Source of the DNA: Castor canadensis | Lineage: Eukaryota > Chordata > Mammalia > Rodentia > Castoridae | Reading direction: 5' to 3' | Assembly (NCBI RefSeq): GCF_047511655.1 | Contig: NC_133390.1 | Coordinates: 160,267,583-160,331,582 of the forward strand | DNA: 64,000 nt | Part shown: positions 1 to 12,000 of the stretch, in pieces | How positions within the stretch are numbered: the stretch's first letter is position 1 | Layout: each line of letters opens with the position of its first letter | Notes under the pieces: model-generated | The model's database searches: none | Seen by the model: the letters and a program-made list of their open reading frames with translations, nothing else | Told to the model about the DNA's origin: nothing | Made by a program: the position numbers and the translations under genes

Positions 1-284
1 AGTCAACAGCCTTGTTCTTAGGATAACCAGAACTCTCGGCTTGGGAGGATCTTCAGAGGCTCCTGGTTTTGAGTTGGGTAGCTCAGCCTCTAGTTCAGCA
101 GTGTGGACACTGGGATGGGCCAGGAGCTCTGCTTCTCAGGGACCCCAGCCCAGTCAGTCTTTTCTAATATAACCAGGTCAGGGTTCTGAGCTGTATTTAG
201 AGGCATAAGTGCAGGTCCTCTGACCTCCAGCTCTTGTGTGAAGACTCTGTGGTTCTCACAACCCCCATTTCTTTGTACTTGTAC

Positions 285-357
285 TACTTTTTTTCTTTGC
301 CATGGTGGGGATTGAACTCTGGGCCACTTGCATGTTAGAGTTAGATCCTTAGCCCAG
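285..357 (-). repeat. ID-like SINE remnant
   Basis: Reverse complement shows the ID order: 'ggctaaggat', degraded A box, 'gggttcaat'-like B box and an A tail (T run at 290-297). Confidence 0.6.
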
Positions 358-1189
358 GACAAAGTATACAGAATAATTTTATACAATCATCTTGTATACA
401 ATCTATCTGGCTACCTCCCTGTCTCTCACAAAGCAGGCACTCGATTTTTCATTTTTTTTTTTTGGAGTGAATGGGAATAGAGTAAAAGTAAGGAATGAGT
501 TGGGTTAGGAGGGCTTGGGTAGAGTCAGGAGTGGCCGGCACAAGGCTATGGTGGGAAAGCAGACAACCATCCACATGGGTGTGACCAAGAAGACAGAGAA
601 CCCACCATTGCCATTATATCCACTTAGCTTCGACACTGTGTATCACCGGGAACTCAGCATGTGATCCTACTTGTTCATGTGCATGTGTTTTCTCTCTACC
701 AGATTGGCCTGGGACTTGTCATTGCCTGAATACAGTCCAGGGATGTATAAACCTGAATGTACTTATGGTAGCAGTAGTCTATGGATCATTCAAAACTGAA
801 ATTCTTTTTTTTTTCCACCTGTGTCATGGCGTTTGAGGATAGACCCAGAGAACAGGAAGCCCCTGGCACCGAAGACATGGCACCAAGAGGGACGGAGCCC
901 ATTCCTTCTGTCTCCATGCATAATGGGAAGTGGGACCACACACCCAGTCCCCGCCAAGAAAAGGAGGGTCAAATTATTCTAGATGGGTACAATAAAGGCT
1001 CACTGGTGATGTACAGACTCGTCTCAGTAAGTGGTTGCAGATTATTACAGGATATATGGGATGCAGCAGTTCCACACAGACGTTGAGCTGAGATGTAGAA
1101 AAGTCTTCCCAGACTTCAGCTTCTTCTTCATGACCACAGCACTGTTGGGTTTCTTATAATTTTTGATTTGAGGGAAACATGGCTATGTC

Positions 1190-1315
1190 ATATGGACAGG
1201 GATTCAGTTTGGCCTGGGCTTAGAGGTACTGTGACCTTGGGCAAGTATTTTATCCTGGGGCTTCATTTGTTCCCTATAAATGGCAGTGTCACTGGGGTGA
1301 TAAGTGATCACAGAC
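1190..1315 (-). repeat. MIR-like SINE fragment
   Basis: Contains the MIR core pattern 'gtgaccttgggcaag', then a 'tttcatctgtaaaatgg'-like stretch in the usual order. Diverged. Confidence 0.45.
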
Positions 1316-1426
1316 ATGAAAATGCATAGCCCAGACCAGCCACAGAAACTCAGTTCCTCCCATAGCCCAAGGAAGTGCTTGAGAGAAATAACACTAGCAA
1401 TCAGGTAACAATGAGACATATACAGC

Positions 1427-1432
1427 TTTATT
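1427..1432 (-). terminator. NDRG3: Distal poly(A) signal AATAAA of NDRG3
   Basis: AATAAA on the minus strand in the context CTAAATAAAGCTG, followed by a T/G-rich stretch. It is the only canonical hexamer in a sensible position 1.4 kb past the stop. Confidence 0.8.
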
Positions 1433-2165
1433 TAGTAATTCGTAAAAAGTCACTCTGACAGAGTGCATTCCTCATCTGAGCAGAAAGCAAACAATGTGTC
1501 TGAAAAGTCTTTCCAAGATTCAGAACTGTGAAACTCTGAGCTCAACATCTCCATGCTCCCAAGAGCTGGGTCCTTGCTGTGTGGCAGCTGGCCTCCAGGT
1601 CCTTTTACCCTCCTCCCAGCCATTCCCCCTGCCTGCTGGGACTCTCTCACCTACAGCAGATGGGGCTGAAAACCATTTTGCCTGGATGGGGCTGCCTTGC
1701 ACATTGGCCCCTTCCCTCTTACAAAGGGACTTCTCAGGATTCAAACTTTCTCAGAAATAGGTTCCATATCAATTTAATGTAGCTTCCACTAAGTTGGCTG
1801 AAATCAAGGCTAGACTGTTCAAGATGAGATTGTGTAATGGCTCTTCCTCTGCCCCCACTCATATCCTCACAGTAGATGTGATTTTTAGGTCATACCTCTC
1901 TCTGTCCTGGGACTCCCTTTTTTGAGAGCCATTCTCTGTCACAGACCTGGGAGGCACTTCCTGTATGTAAAGTGTAGACATCTGCTAAGTGGCATCCCAT
2001 GTTAGAGCAGCAGCAGTTTTGCTCTGCAGAGCACAGCCAGACATGTTGTTTCCCACCTTCCTGGGCTAAGAGTGTGTACCAATTTGGCTTCTCCTTTGAA
2101 GAAAGAAAAGTCCTTGTATCAGAGCCTCATGGTTCATGGACTTCTAGTAGAATATAGCCCTCCCT

Positions 2166-2171
2166 TTTATT
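2166..2171 (-). terminator. NDRG3: Candidate proximal poly(A) signal AATAAA
   Basis: A canonical hexamer inside the 3' UTR (TATAAATAAAAGGG on the minus strand), about 700 nt past the stop. Use would shorten the 3' UTR by half. Function is inferred from the hexamer alone. Confidence 0.4.
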
Positions 2172-2867
2172 TATAGAACAGCATGTATGAATCCACATGG
2201 ACAGAGGAGGTGGCTGCCACCCTGTCTACCTCTCTCTGTAACAGGCCACCACTCTTCATTACTGGTCACAGTCAATCAGCGGTCCAGAGAGTAATTATGG
2301 TTTCCCATATTCCTCAGAGCTGCTCTCTTCTGAAATCACTCTGCACTTCCTGTTTACCAACTGGAACCAAAAGGCAATCTAGTGGCTAGCCCCAGCCAGA
2401 CATCTGTTCTGCATGTTTCCCTTAAAAACACCATTGAGAATGCAAAAAAAAAAAGAAATGTCCCTTTTTTGTTTTTGCAGAAGCACTACAGAAAGCATGT
2501 CTAAAATCACAGAACTAAGCTCACACAAACAGACACACGTGCTCGCGCACACACACACAATTGGAATCAAAGAATCTTATCAGATACATCGTTGGGCGAG
2601 CACAGGAAAGAGCTGGCAAGAGAAGAGATGGAGCTCAGCTCAGTTAAAGATGTTGGAATGTTACCATAATGGCATGGAAGTGGTTCTTGGTACATACAAA
2701 AAGGGGTGTGTAGGCAGAGAATGATAAATCCAGGCTACTTGAGAGAGGGTCAGTGACCATGCATGAGTGAAGGACGGTGGAGGCCAGTTGACGGTATGAA
2801 ATGTTCTATTATGGAGTGGTCATCTGAAGAAGGGGGGACTTGCATGGTCCAGGAGAGGAGCATCTGC

Positions 2868-3049
2868 TCAGCAGGACACCTCCATGGTCTGGTGTCTGTC
2901 CAGGGCATCAGGGGACTCACAGGATTCTTGAGTTCCATCTGACTGATTGCTGGTGACAGACCTGCTGAAGGGACTTTCTCCAGAGCCGATGCTACTTGAG
3001 GTCGAGTGGGTTCGTGATCGGGCGAGCCGGGTCATGCTGGCAGAAGGTA
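2868..3049 (-). CDS. NDRG3: NDRG3 exon 17, coding part with stop (codons 329-388)
   Basis: It encodes [19 protein letters not shown], then [19 protein letters not shown], and ends HQTMEVSC followed by TGA. Acceptor GTTACAG|TA. The tail is rich in Ser/Thr within R-x-R-x-S/T contexts typical of the SGK/AKT-type sites known in NDRG proteins; MEVSC is the family C-terminus. Confidence 0.97.
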
Positions 3050-6000
3050 CTGTAACAAAGAACCAAGAGGACTAGAACAAGGAGCCTGGTAAATCTCAGT
3101 GAATCTACAACTTTCACTGCAGGCTTTCTGTTTAGCTTTTCCAGCCTTCCTAAGATGACACCTAGGACAAGATAGAGCCACCCCACTCTGCAGTGTTTGC
3201 TCTAGGTAAGAGTCTATATGCAAGGCTGCTTTGATTCTCTGTGTCTGGCTGGTCTTAGCTGATTCTAGTCCACAGTAGAATGGGAGGAAGCCCTAAGTCC
3301 AGGCTGCAGCCTCTTAGCTATGCCCATGCCATTCATACAGTGATTAGGAAGGAGGCTTTGGGAACCAGTCACCAAAACCTACAGTGCATGCAAGACTAAT
3401 CTGAAAAAACAAAGAAAAACCACACAAGAATGAAGGTGCTTCACAAACAGTGCAAGCCCGATACAACGAGACTACCATCCATGTCCACAGGCTATCCTTG
3501 CCATTCTGGGAGGAGATATGAGTACAGTGTAGGTAGAAGGGAGGGCAGGTGGCCTGGAGCTGATCTCCATACTTCAATGAGGCACAGGTGGCTAGGTGGG
3601 GAACCTCCGCAGCTGATGAACTCAGCTGCCTTCCACTACTTTGACCCTAAGATACTTCCAGCCTGGCCTGGTCAGGCCAAGACCTGATTTAACTTTCTGC
3701 CTACTGTACTGAGGCACTGGCCACTCCCCTAGTTGTCATTTTGAACAATGGAGTCAAAAAGATGCCATCACCTTTGTATTTCTCTGGGCCCTAACATTTC
3801 TACTTAAGAGTCAAGACTATGCTTCAATCTCTGTGTCCCAGCCTCACCTCTAGGATCAGTGGTTGCAGGTGGAAGGGAATCCCTGCCCACCAGGTTTTAG
3901 CTGCTGCTATGATTCTAGATTTAGGATGAGAGGAGAAGGCCTGGGCATTCCAACCTGATCCTTTCCCCCTTCTGGGGGAGCAGGCTGAACCTGTTGGCTA
4001 AGCTTTTGGAACACAAGGAGCCCTGTTCTATCGGGCTCTCACTGCACAGGAAAACCGCGGACATGCTGCAGGCAGCCAGTGCAGCAGGGAGAGCATGGCT
4101 GGGAGACAGGAAGGACCAGCACAGAGGAAGGTACCTGACTCGGTGCTGAGGTGACTGAGTTGCACATACGGGACTGGAAGCAGGATGGACACAGGAAAAG
4201 GCAAGTTAGTGACCCAAAAGGGCCAACTGGCCATGTCTGCCACCTAGTAGACGCTGACAGAATATTCTATGTCAGGGATGACAGTTTCCTTAGAGGTCCC
4301 AGAGAGGAAGGTGAGGATGAATGATGGTTAATTATCATCTTGGATATCCCTTCTCTCTAGACAAGGCAGCTGTTCTGCTGCCTCCACTCTATATGGCTGT
4401 CCTGCTCGGGATCAGAAACAGGCTGTAGATCAGATGCTTCCTGGGAAGGGATGAGAACACGCTAGGAGGGGACATATGCTGCTCCCAATGAGCCCGAGGG
4501 CCATGGGTGTGGGCTCAGTTGGTAGAAGCTCACAGACAGGGACAACACAGTCACTTTAGACAAGACAAACATGGTCTGCCTGGCAGGTACAGAGCTGCAC
4601 CCAGAGCTGCAAAGGCAGCTCACCAATGCCTGTCACTCAGGTGGTGCCAAAGGTGGGAAATCACCCTGTTGGGAAAAGAGCTCTGTACCTGGCTGAAAGG
4701 GTTTTCTTAAAACTCCAGGAAAGGAGCCAGTGGAGTTTTCTGTGACAAATGAGAAAGCTCAGGGGTCTCAGATATGAGACCAGGACAGCAGCACATGATA
4801 CTGACACATGCTTAGACGTGCCCTGAAATACACGGCCAGCTCATCACCTGTGGTACAATGATTTCACTGAGGACACTACCCTTTTCTTCTAGAGTCTCTG
4901 CTGTGTTTCTTAGACCAGGAGTTATGAAACAGCTGAGTTCAAATGCAAATCATAACCTCAGTGGCTAAAAATGTGGGCTCTGGAGTCCAAGGTTTCAATG
5001 ATGGCTGTGCAGTCCAATTGTTGCCCTGGGAAATGTGCTTCCCTCTTTAAGCTTCAGTTTTCTCTCCAACAAAATTGGTCTAACAACACAGTTACCTCTT
5101 CAGTCAAGAAGATATGCTGCATGACACAGGTAAGTACTTAATCAATGTTATCTTTTCCTAGACATATGCACAAAACATGTGCCACAAACATTGTGATTTT
5201 TTTCTTTAAGGCTGACTAGCACAGATGTTATGCCCTGAGATTTGTGTCTTCCTAGATGTCAAACTGACCCCATTATCTAGAAATCTTTGCTAGGTAGAAA
5301 GTTGTATACTACTCACTGTAACCCATTCCCTGCAAAAAGTACTTGAAGGCTTCGGTGAGCTTCCCGGGCTAGGGGGACAAAATGAGAAGTATTAGTTTTT
5401 GCATAAGAGAGGGAGCAGTGCAGTGACACCCTTTAAATTATTATCATTAAAAACTCCTTACCTGAACTACTTGGGGCAACCCCCCGCAATCTGCCATCTA
5501 CAAGAGCAAAAACATCTAGGTCAGCAGGTATTTCACTAAGGGAAATGCTCTGAACATCCCAAGACCTTCCAAAGGACACGGTTGAATTTTTGGTCCCTTA
5601 ATGTTCAACTGCATGCAAGCTCACCTCTCCTCAAAGCATTCTATACAAAGACTCAGATACTAAAATCCTTGGATAGAAATCTGGAAGAATATTGTATTTA
5701 CTCACCCACAAGATGCCAGGTCTAGCTTTCAGGCCCACCCAGGGTGTTCCACTGTGGAAACAGTGAGTTCAGCCACTTCCTGCTTTCTATCTTTCTTTCT
5801 TTTTTTTGGTACTGGGTTTTGAACTCAGGGCCTTACGCTACTAGGCAGGCGCTCTACCTCTTTTCTGTGTTGGGTATTTTCAAGATAGGGTCTTGCAAAC
5901 TATTTTCCTGGGCTAGCTTCGAGCCATGATCCTCCTGATTCCTGCTTTGTGGAGTAGATAGGATTAGAGGCATTAACCACTGACATTGGCCTTTTTTTTT

Positions 6001-9000
6001 TTTTCCAATGCTGGGATGGAACTCAGGGCCTTGCACATGCCAGGTAAGCAAGCTCTACCACTGAGCTACATCCCCAGCCCCTCAGTCATTTCTTTCAAAC
6101 CTGGTTTTGCTTTCCTGTGAAGCAAGTTACTTTCAGAGCCTAACTACTTAGTGTTTCATGTTTCTAGGACTCCTTTCATCTTTGGGGAGTGGGGCAAGGA
6201 AAGGGGTTTGTAATGCTCCCATGATGGGCTTGAACTTGTGATCTTCCAGCTACAGCCTCCCAGGTAGCTGGGAATATGGGCATGCACCACCCCCACACCC
6301 CATGCCTTGCTTTCTAAGTCTCCTTTAAACTCTATATTGTCCTCCCTGTATGATAAATGGAGTCATCCAACCAGGAGTCAGGGTAAATCCCACCAATCTG
6401 CCTGGACAGACACTGACCTCTCTAGTTCCATCTAGTGGAGTTGATTTCACTTCTGAAGGTTTTACATTGGTTATTCCTAAGGCCTTTCCAGTGTGCACTG
6501 CAACTACCAGGTTAAACTCACAGATTCTTGGGTTCTTGCCCCAGGGACTCTGAGTGAATAGGTCTGGGTAAGACGGAGATTCTGCTGTCTACAGAAAGTC
6601 CAGCTCCCAGCGCATGGGGCCAAAGACCCAGCCTCTTCCAGGTGCTGACTCTCACCTCAGAAGATCCTATTTAGCTGACTGGCATTTTAAAAAAAGGAAC
6701 ATGAATCTCTTGGCTTCAATTCACCGGCATTAAAACTATCTTTGAAGGGGGACTGTTATTCATAACAGAAGAAGGCCACAGAAGGCATAGTAGTTCATCT
6801 GAAATTCTGGGCATAAGATGAGAACCATACATTTAATCTGACCAGTATAAAAACAGAACCAACTAGAACAGGCTGTATTTTCATGAAGTACAGTTGCTAA
6901 AACCTGATCCGAACCATAAAATAGTTCCCATATGCAAATTTATGATACTAGGAGGACCTAAATTTTTTCTTTTTTTTGTATTCCTGGGTATTAAACCCAA
7001 GGTCTTACATGTGTTAGGTAAGCACTCTATGACTGATATATACTCCCAGCCCAGGAGAAACTATTTCATACATTGGTACTCATCAAATAGTTGAGAATCT
7101 GTGCAATCTGCCACAAAGAGCTCTCCCTCTGCTCCACGCTGTTGGGGATGGATGTGTATTACCCAGAAAGTTCCTCACCTATGGCTGTTGTAGAGCCATA
7201 GGTTTTTGTGCATTAAAAAAAATTTTTTTTTGAGGCAGGACCTTGTACTTGCTAGGTAAGTTCACTACCACTTGAGCCCCATTTCTAGCCCTTTTCGCTT
7301 TAGTTCATTCTTTATGTAGGGTCTCACTTTTGTCTGGGGCTGGCCATGATCCTCCTACCTTTGCTCTTGCAGAGCTCATATTATAGACATGGAACTCTAT
7401 ACCCAGGCCTAAATTTTTTGCTAAGGATGGGGTCAAACTGTGACCCTCCCATCTCTGCCTCCTGTGTTGCTTGCATTACAGGCATTCACCACTATGCCTA
7501 ATAGTTTGTTCGCTTTTAAACAGTGATTGAAACTTGCAGTGAAAAATTAATTTGAAATGACCAACTTTTTATTCATACTTTATCCAGCAATCATCTGGAG
7601 TCTGCAACACTTGTGTTTGGCTACCTCAGAAATCTAAGCCTATGATACAATTCTCCAACTATGGGTTGCTTCTGGTACAGAGCTTCCCTTTCTTTTTCTT
7701 TTTTTTTTTTTTTTTTTTTTGAGTTACTGGGGATTAGACTCGGGGCCTACACCTTGAGCCACTATGTCAGCCCTTTTTTGTGTGATGGGTTTTTTCGAGA
7801 TAGTGTTTTGTGAACTATTTGCCTGGGCTGGCTTTGAACTGCAATCTTCCTGATCTCTGCCTCCTGAGAAGCAAGGATTGCAGGCCACGGGTGTCCAGCT
7901 CAGAGCTTCTCTTTCAAGAACACTTCATTGAGCAAGGGAAGAAGGCAGAGAGAGGTTTTGCAGACTAAATCTAAGCAGTAAGCAACAGAAGATCAGCATT
8001 TGAATCTCTAATAGCTTAGGCAGGAGGTAGGCTCTCAGCTTCCTAAACATGCTGGACTTGGGCTGGAGCTCCGTAATACAGTGCTTGCCTGGCATGCAGA
8101 AGGCCCTGGGTCCATCCCTAGCACCCCAAGTATACAAAATGTTTCTCTCCTAAACTAGCAGAGGCTCTGGGAAATGCTAGGTTGAGACAATACTAACTGC
8201 TCACGGTACATGTGAAAGTGGAACAATCGTGATACTAGCCCTAGAACTTTAGTACAAGAGTTGCTATCTACTTGACCTCAAAGAAAGAAAACGTATCCAC
8301 CTTGATTACCAGAATGTTCTTGGAAGCTTCATGACCAGTACAGCAGAATTTAGCTTAACAAGAATTTCCATGCAATTATCTTAATTCTCATAACAACATT
8401 GAATAATGGCTATAAAACTGTTACTGCTATGGGAAAATACAACAAAAATGTGAGGGAAAACAGATATGGGGCTATGAATTCTTTTGATCTGAATGACCAG
8501 GAACTTGGGTGTGGTAAATTGATAATCTCAACACTGGAGAGTTAGAGGCAGGAGGATGGTGAGCTAGAGGACAGTTTGGGCTGCACAGACAGTTCTAGGG
8601 AACCATACACTATGAGACTCTGTCCTCAAGACCAAAAATAAAACGGAAAGTATAGGAAAAAAAGACATCAACATTTAAAAAAAAGTAAAAGGCAAAAGCC
8701 AGGCACAAGTGGCAGGGCCTATAATTCTAGCTACTCAGGAGGCAGAGATCATGGTTCTAAGCCAGCCATGGCAAATAGTTCATAAGATCCTACCCCAAAA
8801 AAAAAAAAAATCCATCACAAAAAAACAGCTGGTGGAGTGGCTCAAGTAGTAAGAGTGCCTACCTGCAAGTACGAGGCCCTGAGTTCAAACCCCAGTGCTG
8901 CCAAAAAACTCCAAAACAACAACAAAAACAAACAAACAAATCACCAATAATTTACTACAGGTTACCTTTGGGGGTCTGCATTATGAGGAATTCTTAAGAT

Positions 9001-12000
9001 TTTTATTCTTTATGTTTTTCTTTATTTTCCAATCAGAGTATATTCAGAAAACAAATTTAAGAGAGAGATGGACAGAGAACCCTAGAATCATTCAGAGAAG
9101 CTTTGCTTCTTTCTGTGTAGCTATTCTAGAGAACACTAATTTGAAGCCTGTCTAATTTACTCACAGGTGGCTGGCAGTGAGGGAAGACATCTTACCTTCA
9201 GCAAAGTTGTATTAATTGGGTTGAGGCGAGAGTTGCATTCAACCTGAAAAACAGACGAAACAAATTTTATAAGTTGTTAGAAAAATAAGAAATAGTTTGG
9301 CATGACAATGGTCTTACGAGATCCACAGCTCAGTTTGCCAATGGCTGGACCAGCCAAAGATCTCCAAACCACACAGTGGAATTATATAGGGTGCGTGTTA
9401 TAGCTGACAGTTGACAAAACATCTAAAACTCTGGCTAATTTCATTTTCTGAATCTGTTACAAGTAGGCCTTAAAGCAGGTTGTGCTGAATCTAAAGATTC
9501 TGCATCCTGGCTACATAACACATGGACAAGGCACCTTGACTTCTCTGAGAGGTGAACTGAACCTTGACCCTGTCCTGCTGGGATTTCTCAAATGCCTTCC
9601 CAGCACTACTGGTCCGAACAACTGAGTCCTGAGCACCTTCCGAGCCTTCTTTCTCACTCCTCCCTTGGGCCCTGGAGTGCAGCCTTTGCAGTTCTTATAC
9701 CCTGACTCAGAATTCTGACTCAAGATCTTTGGCTTTGCAGCGTAACACTGAACTCCTGGAGAACTGTTGTCTCACAGTAGTCATCATAATTGAGGATGAC
9801 AGCCCAATACACTGACACCTTTACTATCTTCTACATTTATATCCATATGAAGGCAGAGACCTCAAAGGAAACATTTTGGACAGATCATCTCTGGGTTCGG
9901 CAATGGTTTTTGTGTCCTTCCTTCCTTCAAACCCAGGGCCTTGTGTGGACTCAGCACACACTTCAGCATTGAACTGCACACCTCCAGCCCAACAGGTTCG
10001 GGAATATTTTTATAGTTAATTTGATGAACTGGCTTTCCCCGTCACGTTTCCAGGAACACACATATAAAACCTGTACTGAGAACTTAGAATCCAGTGGGGT
10101 GAAAATATGTAACACAAAGCAAAAGGAAATCACTTTGAAAATGTCACAGTTGAGCCGAGTGAGCCCAGAAGGATGAGTGGGATTTTCAGAGATAGATCAG
10201 GAGAAGAGGTGGGTGTTTGAAGGCTTCCATGCTTGCATGTGTGTGGTGACAGCAGTGAGTGTGAAGTGAGGATACATGTAGTGAGGCTGAGAGCAGACTG
10301 GAGCTGACTGTGGAGGGAAGAAGCCACAGGCTTCTGAAGTGACTGGTTTGGAGCTGTTTTAGGGGAGCAGTAAGCCACACAGGGAGTGATCAAGGTTCCT
10401 AGGGAGAACCAGCAATCCAGCTGAACTTTGGATCTGGGATTGCTAATGGGCAGGTATACAAAGCTCTTTTAAAATCAGGAGATGATATATGGAAATACAA
10501 GAGGCCACAAATAGCCAAGGCAATACTCAGTCAAAAGAACAACGCTGGAGGTATCACGATACCTGACTTCAAACTATATTACAAAGCAATAACGATAAAA
10601 ACAGTATGGTACTGGCACAAAAACAGATATGAAGACCAGTGGAACAGAATAGAGGACCAAGATATGAAGCCACACAACTATAACCAACTTGTCTTTGACA
10701 AAGGAGGTAAAAATATACGATGAAGAAATAGCAGCCTCTTCAAAAAAAACTGCTGGGAAAACTGGTTAGCAGCCTGCAAAAAACTGAAACTAGATCCATG
10801 TATATCACCCTATACCAGTATTAACTCAAAATGGATCAAGGATCTTAATATCAGGCCACAAACTCTAAAGTTGATACAGGAAAGAGTAGGAAATACTCTG
10901 GAGTTAGTAGGTATAGGTAAGAACTTTCTCAACGAAACCCCAGCAGCATAGCATAGATAAATGGGACCTCATAAAACTAAAAAGCTTCTGTTCATCAAAA
11001 GAAATGGTCTCTAAACTGAAGAGAATACCCACAGAGTGGGAGAAAATATTTGCCAGCTACACATCAGACAAAGGTCTGATAACCAGAATATATAGGGAAC
11101 TTAAAAACCTAAATTCTCCCAAAACTAATGAACCAATAAAGAAATGGGCAAGTGAACTAAACAGAACTTTCTCAAAAGAAGAAATTCAAATGGCCAAAAA
11201 ACACATGAAAAAATCCTCACCATCTCTAGCAATAAAGGAAATGCAAATTAAAACCACACTAAGATTCCACCTCACCCCTGTTAGAATAGCCATCATCAGC
11301 AACACCACCAACAACAGGTGTTGGCGAGGATGCGGGGAAAAAGGAACCCTCTTACATTGTTGGGAATGTAAACTAGTACAACCACTCTGGAAAAAAATTT
11401 GGAGGCTACTTAAAAAGCTAAACATTGATCTACCATTTGATCCAGCAATACCACTCTTGGGGATATACCCAAAAGACTGTTACTCCAGAGGCACCTGCAC
11501 ATCCATGTTTATTGCGGCACTATTCACAATAGCCAAGTTATGGAAACAGCCAAGATGCCCCACCACTGACGAATGGATTAAGAAAATGTGGTATCCATAC
11601 ACAATGGAATTTTATGCAGCCATGAAGAAGAACAAAATGTTATCATTCGCTGGTAAATGGATGGAATTGGAGAACATCATTCTGAGTGAGGTTACCCTGG
11701 CCCAAAAGTCCAAAAATCGTATGTTCTCTCTCATATGTGGACATTAGATCAAGGGCAAACACAACAAGGGGATTGGACTTTGAACACATGATAAAAGCTT
11801 TAGCACACAAGGGAGGGGTGAGGATAGGTAAGACACCTAAGAAATTAGCTAGCATTTGTTGCCCTTAACTCAGAGAAACTAAAGCAGATACCTTAAAAGC
11901 AACTGAGACCAATAGGAAAAGGGGACCAGGAACTAGAGAAAAGGTTAGATCAAAAAGAATTAACCTAGGAGGTAACACCCACGCACAGGAAATTAATGTG

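Larger units (their letters stand above)
1..1409. other. Region downstream of NDRG3
   Basis: No gene is recognised. It holds an ID-SINE remnant at 285-357, a possible MIR at 1190-1315 and otherwise unique-looking sequence. Short open frames here show no family resemblance. Confidence 0.6.
1410..2867 (-). other. NDRG3: NDRG3 3' UTR
   Basis: About 1.46 kb from the stop codon to the expected cleavage site. It contains no recognisable SINE, a short CA run at 2546-2559 and an internal AATAAA at 2171-2166. The distal end is set by the AATAAA at 1432-1427; the exact cleavage base is an estimate. Confidence 0.8.
5498..9195 (-). other. NDRG3: NDRG3 intron 13
   Basis: 3.7 kb, largely filled by SINEs described separately. 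Unique-looking stretches are 6600-6960 and 8135-8500, with no exon signal recognised. Confidence 0.85.

Noticed and set aside
11004-11747. 247-codon open frame as a host gene
   Set aside because: It is the C-terminal part of L1 ORF2 within a truncated insertion, so it is recorded as a mobile-element pseudogene.
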